Below, piece after piece: positions 34,018 through 42,495 of a stretch of 64,000 nucleotides of DNA. Both the position numbers and the translations under genes were made by a program. The stretch's first letter is position 1, and every line of letters begins with the position of its first letter. This DNA comes from Bariatricus massiliensis. GTDB taxonomy: Bacteria; Bacillota; Clostridia; Lachnospirales; Lachnospiraceae. Where the stretch lies: positions 2,501 through 66,500 of the forward strand of contig NZ_LT574837.1 of assembly GCF_900086725.1 (NCBI RefSeq), in the 5' to 3' direction. The notes beneath the pieces were generated by a model, which did not search any database, was not told the origin of the DNA, and saw only the letters and a list, made by a program, of their open reading frames with translations.

Positions 34018-34746
34018 TCAGGCCGTCTTCTTTATCTGGTACTCGTTCCATATCTCACGGAACAGCTTCTGATAGTTCCGTCCCATGGGCAGCTTAGTCC
34101 CGTCTTCCAGAACAAGCTCATCATAGGCCGCCCTCACCACGTACTGCAGTGAGACGATATAAGAACGATGTACACGGATGAATCCTTTCCGGCAGAGCAT
34201 GTTCTCGATTTTGTCCATCGTAGAATAGAACTCAAAGGAATCTTCTCTGTAATAAACGGTTATCACCTTACGTTTTACCTCAAAGTACTTAATCTCATCT
34301 ACAGGGACAGTACAACTTTCTCCTGCACATGAGAAATTAATGACCTCGCGTTTTCTGTTGCTTACCTTTTCAAATGCCCATAGAAATATCTGCTCAAATT
34401 TTTCTTTGGGCGTCTTATTCTTGATTACATAATGCATGGCTTCAACGTCGTAGCCGTATAAGATATGATTTGCCTTTTCTGATGCAGTTAAAAATATAAT
34501 CTCATTCTTGAACTGCTTCCGCCGCAGAGCCTCCGCAACCTCAGTGCCATCCTCTCCCTCCAGATGAATATCCAAATAAATCACATCCGGCTGTCTTACA
34601 TCATCCTCAATATCGAAAAGCATTTTTTTTCCGCTCTCGTAGAGCATAAGTTCCAACTGGATACCATGCTTTCCACAGATATCCCTTATTTGTTTCTCAT
34701 ATTTCTTAAGGTCGTCCCTTTTGTCGTCACAAATGTAAACTTTCAT
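34018..34746 (-). CDS. LytTR-family response regulator, module B
   Basis: A 242-aa two-domain regulator. The receiver has the acidic pair in ICDD, the phospho-acceptor Asp59 in YLDIHLEG, the Thr in LTASE, and a Lys in the expected loop (YVIKNK). The LytTR DNA-binding domain (about residues 138-238) has the family FEVKRKVITVY and GFIRVHRSYIVSLQYV patterns. No histidine kinase is encoded nearby. It sits directly before the direct-repeat promoter of the next module, and 21 bp after the coiled-coil gene. Confidence 0.9.
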   Translation of the reverse strand: MKVYICDDKRDDLKKYEKQIRDICGKHGIQLELMLYESGKKMLFDIEDDVRQPDVIYLDIHLEGEDGTEVAEALRRKQFKNEIIFLTASEKANHILYGYDVEAMHYVIKNKTPKEKFEQIFLWAFEKVSNRKREVINFSCAGESCTVPVDEIKYFEVKRKVITVYYREDSFEFYSTMDKIENMLCRKGFIRVHRSYIVSLQYVVRAAYDELVLEDGTKLPMGRNYQKLFREIWNEYQIKKTA

Positions 34747-34767
34747 CTCTAGCTCCCCTTTATTCGT

Positions 34768-35469
34768 CTAGCCGGCATTCACCTGCCGCACCTGTTCTTC
34801 TGCCTCACAATGTACTTCCTGTTCTCCCTCAGCCCGTGTATCAGCCTGCAGCTCCTCACGGAGAGATGTCAACATTGCACATAAGTCGTACAAATCAATC
34901 CGAATGAGATGTAGGTTATCTTCAGCCTTCGCCTTGGCCACATGAAGCCGCTCTAAACAATCCGCATAACGCGCTCTCTCCTCTGTGATAGACATGACAT
35001 TGCTCTGTCCAATCTGCCGTCCGGCCTCCTCAGCATTTCTAATAATCTGTTCCGCCTCTGTACGGGCACGTAAAAGTATCTCCTCCTTACATTTCTGGGT
35101 ATCCGAAATACTACTGGCAAGAATGTCTGTCTGGCTCCGGTATTCCGACCGTTCTCTGGTGACCCTTCTCAGCTTTTCCTCCAACTCCCTGATGCGCTTC
35201 TGGTCCCTTTTTCTGGTTTCCACCACCGAGTTGGCCTTGCCGGCAAGCTCTCTGATTTTCTTTTCATTTCTGGCGATTGCCTCTTCCCTATTGTCATACT
35301 CTTCTTCCAGAAGTGCGCTGTAGCGTGCCATCTCGTCCTGATACATCTCATTCAATTCTTGCATGGACTCATAGACATCTGAAATGCTGACACCAAAAAA
35401 CTGCTTTCTAAATTGTACCCGATCGATATATGCCGCTATCTCATCTAGTTTTTTCCTTTTTCCATTCAT
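34768..35469 (-). CDS. DivIVA-like coiled-coil protein, module A
   Basis: A 233-aa cytoplasmic protein and paralog of the protein at 32131-32868. The shared N-terminal pattern is I-D-R-V-Q-F-R-K-Q-F-F-G-V-S-I-S-D-V-Y-E-S-M-Q-E-L-N, followed by a long coiled coil with a break near NSVVETRKRDQK. The ATG at 35469 is chosen because AAGGGG lies 8 bases upstream; a GTG three codons earlier would overlap that site. It lies just after the 1682-aa protein gene. Role is inferred as scaffolding or polar marking, not shown. Confidence 0.7.
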   Translation of the reverse strand: MNGKRKKLDEIAAYIDRVQFRKQFFGVSISDVYESMQELNEMYQDEMARYSALLEEEYDNREEAIARNEKKIRELAGKANSVVETRKRDQKRIRELEEKLRRVTRERSEYRSQTDILASSISDTQKCKEEILLRARTEAEQIIRNAEEAGRQIGQSNVMSITEERARYADCLERLHVAKAKAEDNLHLIRIDLYDLCAMLTSLREELQADTRAEGEQEVHCEAEEQVRQVNAG

Positions 35470-35486
35470 AATTGTCACCCCTTAAA

Positions 35487-38400
35487 TTATTTGTTCTCCC
35501 ACATTGAATAGTAGCTTGAATCAAAATCCATGATTTCCTCTTTTGTGTTTAAAATCGGCTCGGCTCTGAATTCGACCAGAACATGAAGCGACCGTGTTAC
35601 ATTTTTCAGGTATATGCTCCCGTTCCCTTCATCAAATCTTGCCGTTATCTGTTCCATGCCAATCTTCCTCTCCTCGCCGGATATGTCCGACACGGCCAGC
35701 GTACACACATTGCCTTCCTCATCACACAGCGTAATTCTTGCCAGCCTGTTATGCATCTTTGCCGCACATTTAAGCGACACCTCCGCTCCTGTAGCCATAT
35801 CCGCTCTGACATTCAACGATATCCTTGCAGATTGTGTATTCTCCCCTGTGATATCCGGTGCCTTGCCGCCCTCTGCAACCCCGGCCTTTCCATTGACTGC
35901 CCGTGCAGTTACCTGAATCTGAGCATCTTTTTCTGGCTTCTTGCTCCCAGACGCACCTTCCGCACGAAAGCCTGCATTAAGATAATAGATATCTTCTTTA
36001 TCCAGTGTGATAACAGTGCTTCCCGTATTCGGATTGAACTTGGAGGAGTTCTCCCTTGTTCCGTAATCTGCTTCTACGAAATGGTATGCCTTCTCTTCCT
36101 CCGGCAGTCTGGCTGTCACGGTGTATCTGCCTGCCGACGGAACTGTCAGCATGTAATTTCCTGTGCTATCCGTAGCTGCACTCCAAATCCGCCCGGATGT
36201 CCCGGACGCCGTTATGAGCGCACCTTCCCGTGGCCTGTCTCCGTCTGTCAGAACATTGTTCCCGGCAGAGGAGAGATCCTCCCACACACTTCCACTTACC
36301 TGATAGTCTGTAAGTCTGTAGCTGATAAGTGGTAAATATCCTCCTTCCTGTCCATAAAGATAATCTTCTGCATCACCCATTTTTGTATTAAAATACCCTC
36401 CACAATAGGTAATGAACTGCCCAGTCTTTGTCTTTTCCGGGCTTCTATAATGTAAAACCGGATAAACTCTTTCACCTGCCTCAAGAACAGGAATCCGGAT
36501 TCTTACCATGGTTACATCACTCCAATTATCCACCGAAGCTGTGTAGCCACCCACCTCTGTTCCGTCCGCAGCATATTCCGGTATATCCTCGGTGGTATAA
36601 GTTATCTCAGTTTCCTTCGGTGCGTCCTTAAGCTCCACTGCTCCGGTTAGCTCCAAATCACAGGTGGAGACAGGCGACTCCTTTATACTGCTTGTCCCGT
36701 CCGCAGCAGCTTTGTACAGAACCTGCTGTCCGGCCTTTGGTACCGGTATATAGATGACCCAGTCTCTTGTAGGCTTATCCGGGTCAGACAGAATTGTGAG
36801 TTGAAGACCATAGTCTTCATTGTCATGCCCCATAAGTTCCGTACCGTATTTCTCATTTTGGATTCCAAGCGCCCCGATTCCGAGCTCGTTGGCTTCCAGA
36901 ATCTCCTGTCCTCCTTCAATACAAGGTTCCCATTTATACAGTTCGCTGGTAAGTTCCTCGAAGAGCTCTGTGTCCCCGGTCACTGTATTGGATAGTCTGA
37001 CCGCTGCATGACCCTCCCGTGGCATGAACTTTGCGGTACCGGTAAAATCCGTCCAGACTGTCCGCACCGGCTGTAGCCCTTTTGACGCTCCTGTCTGCGG
37101 GCAAGCTCTCAGTGTGAATTCTATTTCCAACTCCACATTGTCTGTGTGGAATATCTCGTCATAATCAACTGCCGTTATTTCCAAAATCGAGTTACCATTT
37201 AACAGCTTTCTCTTCTGCCATTGGATATCTGCGTTGGTTCCATTCACCTTAGCGCTTCCGGCTTCGCAGACATATCCCGAGTCGATTTCCATAAGAAATA
37301 CAGGTTCTCTGATGTCAAATTCCCGTCCTGCCGGATTTGTCACATGATAGCTCTGGCTCATGGAGACCACAAACTCCTCCCCCTGATATACGCTGCTGTC
37401 ACTTATCTCTATCGCACCTGTGCTAAGGCCGGTTATAATTACCCCGCTCTTGCCGCTGATGGCCGTACTCTTACCGGATGCCTCATAGCGGCTGCGGTTG
37501 TCCGCCCCAAATGATACATGGATATCATAAGCGGTATACTCATCTCCCAGATATTTTCCCGTCAATCTGGAATGTGGATTGGGATTCCCCAGAAGTTTTA
37601 TGGTATAGTCTGTTGTCGGGGTAAAGGCTGGGAAGTTTTCCCATACAATTTTAAGTCCCGTCACATACTCTCCTTCGTCTAGACTCAGCCTTTCATGTGA
37701 GGCAAGAATAATCTGCTCTCTTTGATTGGTGGTAACATACCACTGAGAAAACAAAGTGTTAGGTGAGACCTCAAATCCAGTAATCATCGCTAAAAGCTCC
37801 GGGTCTGTCCCCGTAAAATCAATGACAGGATGCTCATAGGTCACTCTGTCCATGCTTTCTATGCGGGACAGGCTGACGGTTCCAAGTGTCACATTCACTG
37901 CGCCGCTGTCTGTCTGCTCTCCTGACATATCTGCCACCGACATGACTTCTTTATCTATTGGGTATACAAACGCTGCGGTAAGGCCTTCTGCGTCCCTCTC
38001 CTGCTCCGCATTTTCCGCATTGAACACTGCCCGCATCCCATAACGGCCGCCCTTAAGCAATGTCCCGTCCAGCGATAATTGCTCTGGAATCCGCTCAGAC
38101 ATCAATACGACGCGGAACTGGTAAGCTCCATTGCCTCGGCATAAATCCAGCTCATCGCACCGAACCGTAAGTGTGGTAAGATACTCTCCCTCCTCCAGAG
38201 TAAAATGCAGCTCCCGGGTTTCTCCCGGTACGCTCTCCCGGCGTTCCTCCGGGTGCAGGTTGGTCGTATAGGTAAGAACCAGTGTCCGGACAGCTGAGGA
38301 GCCGCTGTACTGGAAACGGATGTAGTCGGTCAGGCTCAATCCTTCTTTGCCTTCGACGGTTAGTACTGCGTCTGCATAGACCTGTGTGTCAAGGCGGCTA

Positions 38401-40535
38401 TTGTCCCCCGACAGGCAGATGGATGCAAGCTGTTCATCCTTCATCCCAATACGGGCATTTATTGTCTCCAGATTGTCTATCGCTAAGTTGATATTATCTT
38501 TTTCCTTCCTTGCAATCGTAAAGGGTATCGAGTCTTCATAATCCGGTGTTCCCGCCTCATGAGCTGTCGCCTTTATATAAAGCTGTGTTGTACAGCCGTT
38601 TTCTATAGCGGAGCCATTCTGGTACGCTTCTTGGATATGTGCCTGAAAGTTCACATGGAGATATGTTTGATGAAGTAAGCTCCCGCACAATCTTATGCTT
38701 GTGACATATTCATCCTCAGAAAGGGCGGGAATCTCTTCTGCCGTAATTGTTCTGTTTTTATTTGTCCTGATTGCTTTTGTGTGAACGGATGCCATACCAG
38801 TGATTTCGCCAAGCGCTGTTAGCCTCAGTTCTTCCGGAAGCTCCAGTGTTACCTCCGCATGCTCTATGTTGTAGGCGGAAGGTTCCACGTTGACAGTGAA
38901 ACTACCACTTATATCCGTCCCGGCCCACTGTATGGAATTCGAAAGTCCGGAGTGTGACGTGAACGCCATCTCCTTCTTATATGCTGTAGCATCAAGTGAA
39001 AGACTGCTCTCGTACAGTGTCCGTCCGCCTGCAATGACTGCCAATGCACCGGAGGATTCGTAGCGCTTTCCCGCGAAAAGCATGCTGGTCTGCGTGTTCT
39101 CTTCCCGGCAGCTTATGGTAAGCTCTGTCACATTATCTGCTGTGTAGCCGTTTTGCATGGCCTCGTGTATCTCCGGGGTCTTTGGCACAAGGCTCCAGAA
39201 GCCTTCCTCCTCGCTGATATTAAAGTGCTGCGCCAGCTCGTCTCCCTTGTATGCCACATTGTTAACTAAAATCTGTGTTATCCCGGTGATCAGCGTATAC
39301 TGTCCACTTTTTAGCAGCTTCGGTACCTGTATCAGGAAATCCTCGTCACTTTTTGTCTGCTTGCCCTTTGTTACGGTCAGCTTATATTCTGCCGCCGTAT
39401 ATGCCGCACGGTTTCCGGGGAGCTGTACACTCTCCCATGTCTGCTCCGGCTTAAAGTCTATACTGTATCTGGCTTCCGGCAGCGCGGCTGTCTTAAGCTC
39501 CAGCGTTCGTGTGAATACAACCTGTTCCCCGTCAAGTCTCTCCATATAAAATCTATAACTTGCCGGGCCGCTGCACGCATTCCGGTACAAAAGCTCTTTA
39601 TTCTGCTTTACTTGAATGTCAAATACAACCATCTTATCCGACGGCTCATCAAAACTGATTTCCAGAATGTTTCCTGCCAGATTGACCTCCGAGACAGACT
39701 CTATGTCCGCCGCCCCCGGTACCTTCACCGCCTCAAAGCCTTCCGGGATGCTGAGTCTTAGCTTCTGCTCCGTCTCCTGTGCCGATAATTCACATCGGAG
39801 GGTAAGGTTGATATACTCCTCCTGCCCGGGTATCAGATGCTCTTTGTCTATGGATTGTCCCGCCGACAAGCTGAGCTCACCTGAGACACTGCCCCTCGGC
39901 TGCGTCCTCCGGGATATGCTGTCCGGCTTATCTTCTTCTGTGTCCTGAGCCTGACTGTCCGGCTTGTTCCCTTCTGAGTCCTTAGCTATTCCGCCTCCGG
40001 TTTTTTCCGAAACATCCGGCGTGGTTCCGTCTCCGGTATTATCTGTCGTATCCTGCGATGTCCCGCTTCCAATATTCTCCGCGGTATCTCCTGCCGAAGA
40101 TTCCTCCGTTATCTCAGACACGTCATAGACAACCTCCTGCTCCTGTTCTTCCGTTCCTTCTGTCTGCGATACGGATATCCGGTATTTTACCCGGAATGTA
40201 ACCGTTCCGTTTCTATGTGCCTCATATGTAACTACATTCCTTATTCCACTCTCTGTTGTATGCCGGAATCCGGGTGTGTTCCCCGTGTCCTCCGGCTCGA
40301 CCTTTGTTCCGTCAGGGAGAATGATTTCTGACAAAAGGACTCCCTCTTTTTCTATAATCTCTAGAGTAATATCCGCAGATTCTCCGTTTCCTTCGAGTTC
40401 CTCCGTGACAGTATACTCAAATGCGTCCTCTATCCCACCCACGTCATCGGCGGAATCATTGCCGCTTGCTATGACATTTTGCGGTACGGAGAGTGTGAGA
40501 ATTCCAACCAATGCTATCGCTATCGTTTTTTTCAT
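35487..40535 (-). CDS. giant secreted surface protein with SdrD-B domain, 1682 aa
   Basis: A signal peptide (about residues 1-23) is followed by an acidic, Thr/Asp-rich low-complexity stretch (about 140-210). The body is long and beta-rich with repeated adhesin-like strands. Near residue 1411 there is an SdrD-B-type unit (SGSVWEDLSSAGNNVLTDGD then GALITASG). It ends with EIMDFDSSYYSMWENK and has no sorting motif or membrane anchor. It is the module A counterpart of the 1816-aa protein. How it is held at the surface is unclear. Likely an adhesin or fibre component; function is inferred. Confidence 0.78.
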   Translation of the reverse strand: MKKTIAIALVGILTLSVPQNVIASGNDSADDVGGIEDAFEYTVTEELEGNGESADITLEIIEKEGVLLSEIILPDGTKVEPEDTGNTPGFRHTTESGIRNVVTYEAHRNGTVTFRVKYRISVSQTEGTEEQEQEVVYDVSEITEESSAGDTAENIGSGTSQDTTDNTGDGTTPDVSEKTGGGIAKDSEGNKPDSQAQDTEEDKPDSISRRTQPRGSVSGELSLSAGQSIDKEHLIPGQEEYINLTLRCELSAQETEQKLRLSIPEGFEAVKVPGAADIESVSEVNLAGNILEISFDEPSDKMVVFDIQVKQNKELLYRNACSGPASYRFYMERLDGEQVVFTRTLELKTAALPEARYSIDFKPEQTWESVQLPGNRAAYTAAEYKLTVTKGKQTKSDEDFLIQVPKLLKSGQYTLITGITQILVNNVAYKGDELAQHFNISEEEGFWSLVPKTPEIHEAMQNGYTADNVTELTISCREENTQTSMLFAGKRYESSGALAVIAGGRTLYESSLSLDATAYKKEMAFTSHSGLSNSIQWAGTDISGSFTVNVEPSAYNIEHAEVTLELPEELRLTALGEITGMASVHTKAIRTNKNRTITAEEIPALSEDEYVTSIRLCGSLLHQTYLHVNFQAHIQEAYQNGSAIENGCTTQLYIKATAHEAGTPDYEDSIPFTIARKEKDNINLAIDNLETINARIGMKDEQLASICLSGDNSRLDTQVYADAVLTVEGKEGLSLTDYIRFQYSGSSAVRTLVLTYTTNLHPEERRESVPGETRELHFTLEEGEYLTTLTVRCDELDLCRGNGAYQFRVVLMSERIPEQLSLDGTLLKGGRYGMRAVFNAENAEQERDAEGLTAAFVYPIDKEVMSVADMSGEQTDSGAVNVTLGTVSLSRIESMDRVTYEHPVIDFTGTDPELLAMITGFEVSPNTLFSQWYVTTNQREQIILASHERLSLDEGEYVTGLKIVWENFPAFTPTTDYTIKLLGNPNPHSRLTGKYLGDEYTAYDIHVSFGADNRSRYEASGKSTAISGKSGVIITGLSTGAIEISDSSVYQGEEFVVSMSQSYHVTNPAGREFDIREPVFLMEIDSGYVCEAGSAKVNGTNADIQWQKRKLLNGNSILEITAVDYDEIFHTDNVELEIEFTLRACPQTGASKGLQPVRTVWTDFTGTAKFMPREGHAAVRLSNTVTGDTELFEELTSELYKWEPCIEGGQEILEANELGIGALGIQNEKYGTELMGHDNEDYGLQLTILSDPDKPTRDWVIYIPVPKAGQQVLYKAAADGTSSIKESPVSTCDLELTGAVELKDAPKETEITYTTEDIPEYAADGTEVGGYTASVDNWSDVTMVRIRIPVLEAGERVYPVLHYRSPEKTKTGQFITYCGGYFNTKMGDAEDYLYGQEGGYLPLISYRLTDYQVSGSVWEDLSSAGNNVLTDGDRPREGALITASGTSGRIWSAATDSTGNYMLTVPSAGRYTVTARLPEEEKAYHFVEADYGTRENSSKFNPNTGSTVITLDKEDIYYLNAGFRAEGASGSKKPEKDAQIQVTARAVNGKAGVAEGGKAPDITGENTQSARISLNVRADMATGAEVSLKCAAKMHNRLARITLCDEEGNVCTLAVSDISGEERKIGMEQITARFDEGNGSIYLKNVTRSLHVLVEFRAEPILNTKEEIMDFDSSYYSMWENK

Positions 40536-40587
40536 ATGCTCCCGCCTCCTTTCTCTTAATCATCTTCAATCACCTGCATAAATCCAC

Positions 40588-40746
40588 TCAGAATTGGTCG
40601 ATAATACTCCCCTGTCCCAGCTCCTGCTTGATGACAGGACTGATGCCGTCTATATCTTTAAGTTTGCCGTTTGTATATATCTTCAGAATAATTCCTGTAG
40701 CAATTACAGACACCAGAAGCATTCCTGTAGCAATACACCATATCAT
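40588..40746 (-). CDS. tiny single-pass membrane peptide, module A, 52 aa
   Basis: ATG at 40746, stop TGA at 40588. One hydrophobic segment (WCIATGMLLVSVIATGIIL) is followed by K-I-Y-T-N-G-K and D-G-I-S, then an acidic tail ending SIIDQF. The same layout and residues occur in the 50-aa peptide of module B. The start lies 2 bp after the stop of the 209-aa protein, so it is likely translated by coupling; the nearest purine-rich site is GACGGTGAAG. Conservation and placement support a real gene. Confidence 0.72.
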   Translation of the reverse strand: MIWCIATGMLLVSVIATGIILKIYTNGKLKDIDGISPVIKQELGQGSIIDQF

Positions 40747-40748
40747 CT

Positions 40749-41378
40749 TCACCGTCTGCCTTCCCTTCTTTTTCTCAACATGAGTTTGTATCTGTACAAT
40801 ACCTTGAAATCCGAGTAAATACTTATTGAAAATCCAGCCAGCGCCGTCATCGTTAGTACAATGTTAGCTGCTGTGAACATGTTCAGTACATTGCTGCTTG
40901 TCAGAGCAATTCCACCGAGGATTTTTTCACTTTCCGCTTCCCCCTTGCTGCCTGACTCTCCGGCTTCTGATATCAGCTTTACATTCACCGAAATATAGTT
41001 TTTATCTTTATCGTTTTCGTCTATATAAAATGTTACACTTGTTTCCTTCGACGTCTCCCCAGCTTCCAGCCTCATTGCATTCAACTCTCCTATATCTACA
41101 TAGTAGGTGCCTTCATAGGTAAGCCATGGCTCTTTCCAGTTGCTTTCACGGAACTCTCTGGTTAGGAGTTGGCTTTCTTCTGTCAACTTTTCCTCTATTA
41201 CCCCATCCTGCACCCATTCTTCTTTTTGTTCTTCTGTCACTGTCACATCCTTTGCCTGCATGCAATATCCCTGCCAATCTATATGATGCTCATAATAGTC
41301 TGCTTTTGCTATACCAGCTCCTGCCAATGTGATTCCGAGAATACAGGCAACCGCCATCCCGATTCCTTTCTTCTTCAC
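40749..41378 (-). CDS. signal-peptide protein with C-terminal TM segment, module A, 209 aa
   Basis: A signal peptide (about residues 1-26) is followed by an extracellular domain with SVTFYIDEND and SVNVKLISEAG, then one membrane segment (about 160-185) and a basic cytoplasmic tail (SDFKVLYRYKLMLRKRREGRR). It matches the module B protein at 33041 in plan and tail. Its start overlaps the stop of the LytTR gene by ATGA, so the regulator and this protein are made together. A membrane partner or inhibitor of the regulator is a reasonable guess, by analogy with LytTR regulatory systems in streptococci. Confidence 0.7.
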   Translation of the reverse strand: MKKKGIGMAVACILGITLAGAGIAKADYYEHHIDWQGYCMQAKDVTVTEEQKEEWVQDGVIEEKLTEESQLLTREFRESNWKEPWLTYEGTYYVDIGELNAMRLEAGETSKETSVTFYIDENDKDKNYISVNVKLISEAGESGSKGEAESEKILGGIALTSSNVLNMFTAANIVLTMTALAGFSISIYSDFKVLYRYKLMLRKRREGRR

Positions 41379-42100
41379 AGGACTTCCCCCAATCCCTCGT
41401 ATCGTTCAAAAAGTTCCTTTACAGTGGCAAATTTACCGCGTGCCAGTGCCAAAACTGTCCCGTCCTGAAGAATGACCTGGTTGTACCTGACAGCGGCAAT
41501 GTATCTCACAGAAACGATACATGAGCGGTGTATCCTAACAAACCCTCTTCCTGTTAGATGCTGTTCAATCTTGCCCATGCGGGAGAAGAATTCAAAGGAC
41601 TGATTATGTCCGTAATGGACTGTCACCCACCGGTCGGTCACCATGAAATAGCTGATATCCCGCACCGGAACAATCACACGCTCCCCTGCACAGGTGAAAA
41701 CAATCGTATCCTGTTGTTTTTTCTCGGACTCCAATATGGCACGTCCGACTATATCTTCAAACCGCTCTTTGGTGCAATTTGATTCCAGAACATAGTGAAA
41801 TGCCTGTACATCAAATGCCCTGTCCCATTGATCCGGTATATCGGTGAGGAATATCGCCTCTCCTCGAAACCCGTTCTTCTTCATCCGGTTCACCACTTCA
41901 AACCCTGTAATGTTCGGAAACGATACGTCCAACAACAGTAAATCAATACTGTATTCTATATCGGAAATCTTAAAAAGCATATCCTCCGCATCTCCAAAAA
42001 CGCGAATATCCGTCTGGTAATTATTCTTTTTTACAAATGCCTGCAGCATCGGAAGATGCCTGTCTCTGGCAACATCTTTTTTGCAAAAAATTATGTTCAT
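41375..42100 (-). CDS. LytTR regulator with degenerate receiver, module A
   Basis: A 241-aa regulator. The ATG at 42100 follows AGAGGTGAAGGTG; a longer in-frame ORF from 42226 would run over the promoter site. The receiver keeps an Asp at position 58 (LLLDVSFP) and Thr86, but the acidic pair is missing (IIFCKKD) and the conserved Lys is Glu106 (YVLES). Ordinary phosphorylation is therefore doubtful. The LytTR domain (about 140-240) is normal (FVRIHRSCIVSVRYI). Its promoter carries the 21-bp-period direct repeat, which suggests self-regulation. Confidence 0.87.
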   Translation of the reverse strand: MNIIFCKKDVARDRHLPMLQAFVKKNNYQTDIRVFGDAEDMLFKISDIEYSIDLLLLDVSFPNITGFEVVNRMKKNGFRGEAIFLTDIPDQWDRAFDVQAFHYVLESNCTKERFEDIVGRAILESEKKQQDTIVFTCAGERVIVPVRDISYFMVTDRWVTVHYGHNQSFEFFSRMGKIEQHLTGRGFVRIHRSCIVSVRYIAAVRYNQVILQDGTVLALARGKFATVKELFERYEGLGEVL

Positions 42101-42155
42101 CACCTTCACCTCTTGCATTTTCCTTTTATCAGGGAGTTCTATTTTGTCCGTTTTC

Positions 42156-42226
42156 ATTTTAATTGAGATTTCCTTTCTTGTGCGCCTGACTGTCATGAAC
42201 CGCAAAAAAAAGTTGCTGAAACGCAA
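42156..42226 (-). promoter_or_regulatory. LytTR-type promoter of module A
   Basis: Plus-strand half-sites TGAACCGCAA (42196-42205) and TGAAACGCAA (42217-42226) are 21 bp apart. On the minus strand a -10-like TAAAAT lies at 42161-42156, 34 nt after the proximal half-site, exactly as at 10295-10365. It precedes the regulator gene starting at 42100, giving a leader of about 50 nt. The divergent regulator gene at 42496 is also near and could be affected. The remaining part of the 395-bp intergenic stretch shows only the hairpin at 42455. Confidence 0.78.
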
Positions 42227-42454
42227 TTTTTTCTCTTTTTCGCCATATTTCGCACACTCTTTACATTTATTGACCGAGGGTATGCATTGTATTAGCTGAC
42301 TCTGCGTGATTTAATTTCATAAGACATTTTAGGCGAAATACTATTCCGCATCTCGAAGTCTGTCGTAATCGGTCGTTTTCAGGGAGTATGCGGGTGAAAT
42401 TCAAAGCATAGTGTGTGGTTAAATAAAATTAAATCTAAATCTGCAACAATAAAA

Positions 42455-42474
42455 AGGACTGCTTGCGCAGTCCT
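42455..42474 (-). terminator. Rho-independent terminator facing minus strand, in front of a plus-strand gene
   Basis: AGGACTGC, a 4-nt loop and GCAGTCCT form a perfect 8-bp stem. On the minus strand it is followed by TTTTTATTG, a proper T tract; on the plus strand there is none. It would end minus-strand transcripts that come from 44-46 kb and cross the whole plus-strand LytTR gene. In the plus-strand mRNA the same stem sits 6 nt before the AGGAGG site and could affect translation. Confidence 0.65.
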
Positions 42475-42495
42475 CAATTTAGGAGGGAACATGTA

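Noticed and set aside
42100..42226. Extended N terminus of the LytTR regulator up to 42226
   Set aside because: It would translate through the predicted -10 and direct repeat; the receiver fold begins at the ATG at 42100.
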